From NCBI RefSeq assembly GCF_018130215.1, contig NZ_JAFCKQ010000056.1, positions 1-53,637 of the forward strand: 53,637 nt of DNA, in the 5' to 3' direction. The translations under genes and the position numbers were made by a program. The DNA is from Bradyrhizobium jicamae (GTDB lineage: Bacteria; Pseudomonadota; Alphaproteobacteria; Rhizobiales; Xanthobacteraceae). The notes under the pieces were generated by a model that worked only from the letters and a program-made list of their open reading frames with translations, was not told where the DNA came from and searched no databases. Positions 48,104 to 53,637 of the stretch are shown here, piece after piece. Every line of letters starts with the position of its first letter. Position 1 is the stretch's first letter.

Positions 48104-48199
48104 GGAACTCACCTCCGTCCAACTCGTTTGGAACAAGGCGGCCTCAGGTCCTATGTTCCTAATTCTATTGCATCCCGCGCCCGGCGCGGTGGAGGAAAT

Positions 48200-48598
48200 A
48201 TGTCAGCAATGTCTCCCCTCTTGCGGGATGATGTACCGCTGAGCGGACGCCGCGTCCTCGTCGTCGAAGACGAGTATTTCCTCGCCGACGAAGTGGGCCG
48301 CGAGCTGCGCGCGCTTGGCGCCGACATCGCCGGTCCCGCTGCCGATATCGATGACGCCTATCGCCTGCTGAACGACGGCGGCATCCTGGATGGTGCCGTG
48401 CTCGACGTGAACCTCCGCGAGGTCATGGTCTTCCCGATCGCACGCGAACTGCGGGCGCGCAATGTGCCCTTCGTGTTCACGTCGGGCTATGATGCAATCG
48501 TGGTCGGCAAGGAATTCCAGGCCGTGCCGCTGTGGGAGAAGCCCTTCAATGTCAGGGCGATGGTCCATCGCCTGACCGACATGATCCTGCAGTCCTAA
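48200..48598 (+). CDS. Single-domain response regulator
   Basis: A 132-residue receiver: VLVVEDEYFLADEVGRELRALG with acidic pair Glu-Asp-Glu, phospho-acceptor Asp69 in GAVLDVNLR, and Lys in WEKPF. No output domain is present, so it passes phosphate on or binds a partner (like CheY or the Sma0114 type). The ATG at 48200 follows GGAGG by four bases. It is divergent from CheB and could receive phosphate from the HWE kinase fusion, since HWE kinases often work with single-domain regulators with this F-x-x-x-K or W-E-K-P-F pattern. Confidence 0.93.
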   Translation: MSAMSPLLRDDVPLSGRRVLVVEDEYFLADEVGRELRALGADIAGPAADIDDAYRLLNDGGILDGAVLDVNLREVMVFPIARELRARNVPFVFTSGYDAIVVGKEFQAVPLWEKPFNVRAMVHRLTDMILQS

Positions 48599-48857
48599 GC
48601 CGGCCGGACGTCGGCCATACGTCATCCTGCCTGCCGGCGATCGCGATTATCGCCTCGGCGATTTGCGCATGTTGGTGCGGCCGGACCGGAAGTAGCTCAC
48701 GATTGCGGTCTCGCGACATCGGGCTGAGGGGCTGCATGATGGCCGGGATCGAACGTGATATCGAGCAATTGGAGCAAGCGGCCGCAGAACGCGCGGTTGG
48801 CCGACGAGTTGCGGCTTGCAGCGGCCCGGCTCAGAACATCGCACCAGGACCAGACGC

Positions 48858-49070
48858 GTGCCCAATGAAATGCTGCGGAATTCCGCAGAGTTGATTGCGA
48901 AGTGCCGTGAATCCGCTGAGAACGCCGATCGGCTTGCAAGAGAGTCGGGGGATGATGCCGCGCGCGGAGATTACGAGTTGCTGGCCCGGTCCTGGCGCCG
49001 CCTCGCGCTCAGCTACCAGTTCTCTGCGCATCTCGAGCAGTTTCTCAAACGGCGACGGAACGCCGGCTGA
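48858..49070 (+). CDS. Small helical hypothetical protein
   Basis: A 70-residue protein (from GTG at 48858; ATG at 48870 is an alternative): NEMLRNSAELIAKCRESAEN, then ADRLARESGDDAARGDYELLARSWRRLALSYQF. It has two amphipathic helices. The organisation resembles the other small helical protein at 42169-42357. Function unknown. It follows the response regulator by 260 bases that hold no convincing gene. Confidence 0.65.
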   Translation: MPNEMLRNSAELIAKCRESAENADRLARESGDDAARGDYELLARSWRRLALSYQFSAHLEQFLKRRRNAG

Positions 49071-49160
49071 GGCTGCGCCGCACCGTGCACTGAAACATCG
49101 CGTGCGAGGCGCCGACCGGGAGGCAACATTCAGACAGGTATGGTTCTGCCGGGGACGCGG

Positions 49161-49388
49161 TCACATGTGGTTCGCCTTCGGACCCACGCATTCTGCTTCG
49201 CCGCCGGGCAGGGATCCGGTCGCAAACATTTTGTGGTGTTGATGCCCGAGGAAGGTGTCCGCCGGGCATTCCTTGAGCAAGTCGAGCGAGTGCGCGATTG
49301 CAGCGCGAGCATAGTCGAGAACGGCAGTGTCGTGCACGGACGCGCGGCTGGACCGGTGAATACGGTGATCCGGGGTCGATTGCGTCAT
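49161..49388 (-). CDS. Small conserved hypothetical protein
   Basis: A 75-residue protein from ATG at 49388, preceded by AAGGAGCG. It has AVLDYARAAIAHSLDLLKEC, then PADTFLGHQHHKMFATG. A helix followed by the short PADTFLG motif is typical of a family of small alphaproteobacterial proteins of unknown function that I recall as frequent near stress or signalling genes. It is next to the hybrid kinase gene on the same strand, 140 bases downstream of it. Confidence 0.7.
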   Translation of the reverse strand: MTQSTPDHRIHRSSRASVHDTAVLDYARAAIAHSLDLLKECPADTFLGHQHHKMFATGSLPGGEAECVGPKANHM

Positions 49389-49528
49389 CGCGCGCTCCTT
49401 GGCCAAGGGGGCGACACCGGTCTCGACCGCCGGCGCCCATGCCTGTCGATGCTGCAAGGCAACGCCTGAACCGGCGTTATGTTGCGGCGTCCTTCAGCCA
49501 AGCGGGGTGTGGTTCCCGCTTGCCAAGG

Positions 49529-51526
49529 CTAGCGTTGGTCGAGCACCTCCCGCACCCGCAAGGCCAGCCTGGCCTGCGAGACCGGCTTCTCCAGCAGGGC
49601 AATGCCCTGGTCCAGCCGGCCCTGATGCATCACCGCATTCCGCGAGTAGCCGGTCATGTAGAGGATCTTCAATTCGGGGCGGATCTCCGCGGCGCGCTTG
49701 CCGAATTCGCGGCCATTCATGCCGGGCATGACGACATCGGTGAGCACGAGGTCGATGTGCGACCGATCCTGCAACAGCATCGTCAGTGCGGTCTGCGCGT
49801 TCGCTGCCGTCAGAACGCGGTAGTTCAACTCGCGCAGGAGCTCGCTCACATAGATGCGAAGATCATCATCGTCCTCGACGACGAGGATCACTTCGCCCTT
49901 GTTCGATTCACGCTCGGTGGCAGGCTCGCCGGTGTCGTCTGTCGCGGCGGCCGCGCTATGATGGCGCGGGAAGTACATCTTGACGCTGGTGCCCTGGCTT
50001 TCGTCGCTGTAGATGCGCGTGTGTCCGCCTGATTGCTTCAGGAACCCGTATACCTGGCTCAGGCCGAGACCGGTCCCCTGTCCGGCCTCCTTGGTGGTGA
50101 AGAACGGCTCGAAGGCGTGGTTCAGCGTGTCCGCGCTCATGCCGACGCCGGTGTCGGTGACGCTGATCACCACGTATTGGCCAGGGCTCAACTCCGGATT
50201 TTGCAGGCAGTAGGCGTCATCGACCGACACGTTCACGGCCTCCAGCGTCAGCCGTCCGCCGTCCGGCATCGCGTCGCGCGCATTGATGGCGAGGTTGACG
50301 ACGGCGGACTCCAGGTAAATCGGGTCCACCTCGATCTGCCATACCCCGGCGCCGCCGATGGTCTGGACCTCGATACGCTCGCCGAGGGTACGTTGCAGAA
50401 AATCCTGCAAGCCGGTGAGGAAGCGGCTTGGGTCGATTGGCTTCGGATCCAAGGCCTGGCGCCGCGAGAATGCCAGCAGCCGGCTCGTCAGGCCCGCGGC
50501 ACGCTGGGCCGCGCGCTTGGCATGGGACAGCCCGCGCTGGAAGGTGGCATTGGCGGCGAGCTGCCGGGCGTGGCGCTCCATGGTCTCGAGGTTACCCATC
50601 ACGATCATGAGCAGGTTGTTGAAATCGTGCGCAATGCCTCCGCTGAGCTGGCCGACGGCTTCAAGCTTCTGCGAGGCGAGCAACTGATCCTGGACCTTGG
50701 CGAGCGTCTCCTGGGCCAGCCGACGCTCGCTGATATCGCGGGTGACCTTTGCGAATCCGACCAGCACGCCGGTTTCATCGACAATCCTGTCGATGACGAC
50801 CGATGCCCAGAACCTCGAACCGTCTTTTCGGACCCGCCACCCCTCGGCTTCGAACCGGCCGCTTTGCGCGGCTTCCCCGAGGGCGCGGCGGGGCACGCCG
50901 CTTTCGCGATCTTCCTCGGTATAGAACCGGGAGAAGTGCTGGCCGATGATCTCGTGCGGTGTGTAGCCCTTGATCCGCTGGGCACCGGCGTTCCAGGTGA
51001 CGACGACGCCCGCGGGGTCGAGCTGGAAAATGGCGTAGTCGACGACGGCCTCGATCAGCCGGCGATAGCGCTGCTCGCTTTCGACGAGCGCCTGGTGGGC
51101 CTTCTGGCGCTCGGTGATGTCGCGCGTGACCTTCGCAAATCCGATCAGCGACCCGTCGGTATCCCTGATCGCATCGACCACGATGGTTGCCCAGAAACGA
51201 CTTCCATCCTTGCGGACGCGCCACCCCTCCGAGGTGAAGCGCCCGTGTTCCGTCGCCATCGCCAGCGCCTTCTGGGGCAAGCCGGCCGCCTGGTCCTCCG
51301 CCGTGTAGAAGATCGAGAAGGAGCGCCCGATGTTTTCGTCGGCACGATATCCCTTGAGCCGGGCCGCGCCTGAATTCCAGCTCGCGATCCTACCGTCACG
51401 CTCGACCATATAGATCGCGTAATCGACGATGGCGTCGATCAGGAGCTGAAGCCGCAGACCGTCGGTGACGCCTTCGGTGACTTGATTCAATTCGGTAATT
51501 GGATGCACCTGCTGTCGACGTCGCAA
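49529..51526 (-). CDS. PAS-PAS hybrid histidine kinase with receiver domain
   Basis: A 665-residue soluble hybrid kinase. Two tandem PAS domains (about 25-140 and 155-265) are close duplicates: both contain the string GWRVRKDGSRFWA and VDYAI; then HisKA with phospho-His300 (GGIAHDFNNLL), the ATPase domain (NLAINARDAMPDGGRLT, DTGVGM, GTGLGLS) and a C-terminal receiver (VVEDDDD, acceptor Asp in VLTDVVMPGMNG, Lys in LEKPVS). The start is TTG at 51526 by upstream AGGGG; a GTG six codons later is an alternative. No membrane segment, so a cytoplasmic signal, perhaps redox or ligand, is sensed. A candidate EcfG-type promoter lies upstream. Confidence 0.93.
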   Translation of the reverse strand: MRRRQQVHPITELNQVTEGVTDGLRLQLLIDAIVDYAIYMVERDGRIASWNSGAARLKGYRADENIGRSFSIFYTAEDQAAGLPQKALAMATEHGRFTSEGWRVRKDGSRFWATIVVDAIRDTDGSLIGFAKVTRDITERQKAHQALVESEQRYRRLIEAVVDYAIFQLDPAGVVVTWNAGAQRIKGYTPHEIIGQHFSRFYTEEDRESGVPRRALGEAAQSGRFEAEGWRVRKDGSRFWASVVIDRIVDETGVLVGFAKVTRDISERRLAQETLAKVQDQLLASQKLEAVGQLSGGIAHDFNNLLMIVMGNLETMERHARQLAANATFQRGLSHAKRAAQRAAGLTSRLLAFSRRQALDPKPIDPSRFLTGLQDFLQRTLGERIEVQTIGGAGVWQIEVDPIYLESAVVNLAINARDAMPDGGRLTLEAVNVSVDDAYCLQNPELSPGQYVVISVTDTGVGMSADTLNHAFEPFFTTKEAGQGTGLGLSQVYGFLKQSGGHTRIYSDESQGTSVKMYFPRHHSAAAATDDTGEPATERESNKGEVILVVEDDDDLRIYVSELLRELNYRVLTAANAQTALTMLLQDRSHIDLVLTDVVMPGMNGREFGKRAAEIRPELKILYMTGYSRNAVMHQGRLDQGIALLEKPVSQARLALRVREVLDQR

Positions 51527-51567
51527 AGAGCACCCCTTGCCAAGCTTGGTGTGGCGCCAAGCCTTCT

Positions 51568-51592
51568 AACTCCGCCGGATTTGACCGGTTCC
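51568..51592 (-). promoter_or_regulatory. Candidate EcfG (general stress sigma factor) promoter
   Basis: On the minus strand GGAAC (51588-51592) is followed after exactly 16 bases by AGTT (51568-51571). The alphaproteobacterial EcfG consensus is GGAAC-N16/17-CGTT, so only one base differs. It is 42 bases upstream of the hybrid kinase start. An inverted repeat CTTGG-N7-CCAAG lies between it and the start. Confidence 0.45.
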
Positions 51593-51642
51593 AAACGCGA
51601 CCGCGGGGCCTTCAAACCGGAGCCCTCGGGGGCGCCCCGTCG

Positions 51643-52524
51643 TCAGAGCCCGAACCGCCTGATCGCTTCCGTGACGATGATCCCGCCGGCCTCCTGCACG
51701 AAATGTCCTCCGTCCGGCAGCTCGAGCGGCGGCGGGCAGCCTCGAATGACCTGCCGCAGCGCGGTCATCGCGGGCGGGCCGAGCACGGGATCCTTCATGC
51801 CGACCGCCATGAAGCTCGCACCGGTCCACTCCCGGGACCAGAAATCCCGCGCGCGGCGCGAAAGTGCCGCGCCGCCCGCGTCCGGACTGTCCGGCACCAG
51901 GTTCGGAAACCGCCGGACACCGGCCTTGTATTGCGCGTCGGGGTAGGGCGCGGCATAGGCAGCGGCCTCCCGGTCGTCGAGACCGGGGACTGCCCGCTGC
52001 ATCAGGGCTGCGATGTCCATGTCAGGACTGCGATTGGAGAAAGCGCGCCAGGCCAGAAAGCCTTCGCCGAGCGGCGCGTCACCAGTGCCCAGCATCGTGT
52101 TCATCACGAGCAGCCGGTCGAAGCGGTCGGCCATGTCCATGGGGATCGTCAGCCCGATCAATCCTCCCCAATCCTGGCACACCAGCATGATGCGGCGCAG
52201 TTCGAGCGCCTCGATCAGGGACATGATCGAGGATCGATGAAAGTCGAAAGTGTAGACATTCTCGTCGATCGGCTTGTCGGATCGGCCAAAGCCGAAGAAG
52301 TCCGGAGCGACGACGCGAAATCCCGCACCGAGCAGCGCCGGCGCCATCTTTCGATAGAGATAGGCCCAGGTCGGCTGGCCATGCAGGCAAAGCGCGACCG
52401 GCGCAGTGCGTGCGCCTTCGTCGAGATAGTGCATCCGCAACGGGCCGATATCGATGTAGTTCGGCGCAAAGGCGAAGCCGGGCAATCTTGCGAACCGCTC
52501 GTCCGGTGTGCGAAGCGTCTGCAT
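51643..52524 (-). CDS. Haloalkane dehalogenase, DhlA-like (subfamily I)
   Basis: A 293-residue alpha/beta hydrolase similar to haloalkane dehalogenase DhlA. The nucleophile is Asp118 in VCQDWGG, with the halide-binding Trp119 next to it; acid Asp245 in GMKDPVLGP; His274 in DGGHFVQE. The second halide-binding Trp is Trp159 in EGFLAWRAF. HGQPTWAYLYRK replaces DhlA's HGEPTW, changing one oxyanion-hole neighbour. It hydrolyses carbon-halogen bonds to alcohol and halide; the true substrate is unknown and related hydrolases may not be dehalogenases. ATG at 52524 starts the MQTLRTPDERF segment conserved with DhlA. Confidence 0.87.
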   Translation of the reverse strand: MQTLRTPDERFARLPGFAFAPNYIDIGPLRMHYLDEGARTAPVALCLHGQPTWAYLYRKMAPALLGAGFRVVAPDFFGFGRSDKPIDENVYTFDFHRSSIMSLIEALELRRIMLVCQDWGGLIGLTIPMDMADRFDRLLVMNTMLGTGDAPLGEGFLAWRAFSNRSPDMDIAALMQRAVPGLDDREAAAYAAPYPDAQYKAGVRRFPNLVPDSPDAGGAALSRRARDFWSREWTGASFMAVGMKDPVLGPPAMTALRQVIRGCPPPLELPDGGHFVQEAGGIIVTEAIRRFGL

Positions 52525-52687
52525 GTGTCCTCCGTCTCGAGCGCGGTCGCGCGAGCGCGTCGATCGGGCCTTGTCGGTGATAGCCTATCATACGGCACGG
52601 CGCGCCGTTGCAGGGGATTGCCCGGCCTCGTCGGCTTGACAGCGGGCGCGCTTCGTCGCAGTCCTCGATCATCGACGGGGAGATGAA

Positions 52688-53389
52688 ATGACTGTCATCA
52701 CATCAAGAGTCGACGAAACATTGCTCCTCACCATCGATCGTCCGCCGGTCAATGCGCTCGACCTCGATGCAATCCTTGCACTCGAGCAGGCCTTTGCCGC
52801 CGCGGCAGAGGAAGCGCCGCGCAACGGCGTCGTGCTCACCGGCGGCGGGCAGGCGTTCTCGGCAGGCGTCGATACGCGCGCCTTCGCGGGCTACGCCCGC
52901 GACCAGCGCCACGCCATGGTGCGCGCAATCTCGCGGATGGTGGCGCGACTGCTCGCGATTCCCGTTCCCGTCGTGGCCGCGATCAATGGCCATGCGCTGG
53001 GCGGCGGCTTCGTGCTGATGCTCGGCTGCGACCACCGGATTGCGATCGACGGCGACGCGGCCAAGCTCGGCATGACCGAGGCGCAGGCCGGCATCCCCTT
53101 TCCGGCAGGGCCACTCGAGGTGATGCGGCATGAACTGTCGCCCGAACTGCTGCGCCGACTGACGCTTACAAGCGCTGTGCTCAGGACCCGCGAATGCCAT
53201 GAGTTGCGAATCCTCGATACGCTCTGTGCGGCGGAGGATCTCCAATCGGCCGCGATCGTCGCAGCGCGGAGCCTCGCGGCCCAGCCGGGCTTTCGCGCGG
53301 TGAAGCGGCAAATCCGCGGCGGGCTCGCCGAGCGTCTCGCCGATCTTGCCTCGACCGGGCATGAGCCCTCACTCGGCGCGTTCGGCTGA
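52688..53389 (+). CDS. Enoyl-CoA hydratase/isomerase family protein
   Basis: A 233-residue crotonase-fold protein: PPVNALDLDAI near residues 19-29, GGGQAFSAGVDTRAF for the first oxyanion segment and INGHALGGGFVLMLGCDHRIA for the second. The family's two catalytic Glu are not both evident: after GGGFVLMLGCDHRI the region reads KLGMTEAQAGIPFPAG, with one Glu only. It is short (233 versus about 260), so hydratase activity is uncertain; an isomerase or thioesterase is possible. It is divergent from the dehalogenase, 163 bases away; GGGGAG precedes the ATG. Confidence 0.85.
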   Translation: MTVITSRVDETLLLTIDRPPVNALDLDAILALEQAFAAAAEEAPRNGVVLTGGGQAFSAGVDTRAFAGYARDQRHAMVRAISRMVARLLAIPVPVVAAINGHALGGGFVLMLGCDHRIAIDGDAAKLGMTEAQAGIPFPAGPLEVMRHELSPELLRRLTLTSAVLRTRECHELRILDTLCAAEDLQSAAIVAARSLAAQPGFRAVKRQIRGGLAERLADLASTGHEPSLGAFG

Positions 53390-53586
53390 CCGGACCCGTG
53401 CACGAACTGCTCGTCGGGCAAATCAGGAAAAGCCGTCAAGTCCTCGCCGTAAAAATATTTCGGTTTATCGTAATGACAAATCAGTGTATAGAGTTTCCCG
53501 TCTCACCCGCCTGAGGGGCGCTCGCGATCGTCACGAACGTTGTGGTGGGATGCGGTGGACGTTGCGTGCGTGACTGACGAGAGCGC

Positions 53587-53637
53587 ATGAAGCGGACGGC
53601 GAAATCGTGCAGGCCTGACGCCCTGGTGGCAGGTGTC
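53587..53637 (+). CDS. Possible gene start truncated by the window end
   Basis: ATG at 53587, with GAGAG shortly before it, opens a frame that continues to the last base: MKRTAKSCRPDALVAGV. The 200 bases before it contain an AT-rich stretch with TATAGA at 53487-53492, a possible -10. Seventeen codons are too few to identify a protein; the frame may be chance. Confidence 0.3.
   Translation, partial: MKRTAKSCRPDALVAGV

Noticed and set aside
48130..48159. GGAAC and GTTCC between CheB and the response regulator as divergent EcfG promoters
   Set aside because: No CGTT-like element lies 16-17 bases downstream of GGAAC on either strand.
52636..52664. TTGACA as a sigma-70 promoter for the enoyl-CoA hydratase-like gene
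   Set aside because: TTGACA is present at 52636-52641, but no TATAAT-like hexamer occurs 16-18 bases downstream.
1..53637. tRNA, rRNA, CRISPR array, insertion sequence or prophage genes
   Set aside because: I looked for cloverleaf-like or conserved rRNA segments, regularly spaced repeats, transposase motifs and phage proteins, and saw none.

Overview
The window is high-GC DNA with dense, often translationally coupled genes. Gene content (class II DAHP synthase, citramalate synthase, Atm1-type exporter, DUF2865, DUF1843 and DUF2889 proteins, CheB/CheR/HWE kinase fusions, many acyl-CoA and ABC systems) points to an alphaproteobacterium of the Hyphomicrobiales, most likely Bradyrhizobium or a close relative. 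This assignment rests on recognised families and style, not on a database search. I saw no rRNA, tRNA, CRISPR array, insertion sequence or prophage gene.

Region 1 (1-15.4 kb) is mostly housekeeping: class II DAHP synthase, diacylglycerol kinase, glutamine-dependent NAD synthetase, two exported proteins, then a tight cysS-GNAT-cimA unit and a VOC protein, a LOG-family protein, an Atm1-like ABC exporter, the phosphatidylethanolamine pair psd-pssA, and an RraA-like protein. Upstream of cysS lie a 7-bp hairpin and a 16-codon reading frame with two Cys codons, a possible leader.

Region 2 (15.4-17.2 kb) is the most unusual piece: a 65-residue DUF1843-like protein, a 7-bp GC hairpin, a radical SAM/SPASM enzyme with a complete set of cluster cysteines, and a translationally coupled 72-residue zinc-ribbon protein. 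It looks like a compact peptide- or protein-modification cassette.

Region 3 (17.4-32.1 kb) is acyl-group metabolism. It holds an SDR, an orphan Bug-type binding protein, a FATP-like acyl-CoA synthetase, a GNAT-like protein, and a three-gene overlapping set (acyl carrier protein, short AMP-forming ligase, FabG-like reductase) that resembles a small acyl-activation/loading module of unknown product. DUF2889 and a fatty acyl-CoA ligase follow. A TetR regulator is divergent from a thiolase/MaoC/MaoC/SDR/acyl-CoA dehydrogenase operon, with a perfect palindrome between them.

Region 4 (32.2-41.7 kb) is an amino-acid uptake and catabolism locus. A polar amino acid ABC transporter is divergent from a seven-gene unit: 2-hydroxyacid dehydrogenase, RidA, aminotransferase, ThDP enzyme, DadA-like oxidase, Asp/Glu-type racemase and GntR/FCD regulator. 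A shared TGTATTCAG motif occurs in opposite orientation on the two sides of the divergent promoter region.

Region 5 (41.7-51.6 kb) is a signalling island: a giant CheB-CheR-PAS-HWE kinase fusion followed directly by a Crp/Fnr regulator, a second stand-alone CheB, a single-domain response regulator, a PAS-PAS hybrid kinase with a candidate EcfG-type stress promoter, and several very small uncharacterised proteins. The CheB domain of the fusion appears to lack its catalytic His.

Region 6 (51.6 kb to the end) has a DhlA-like haloalkane dehalogenase divergent from an enoyl-CoA hydratase-family protein, then a possible gene start running off the window.
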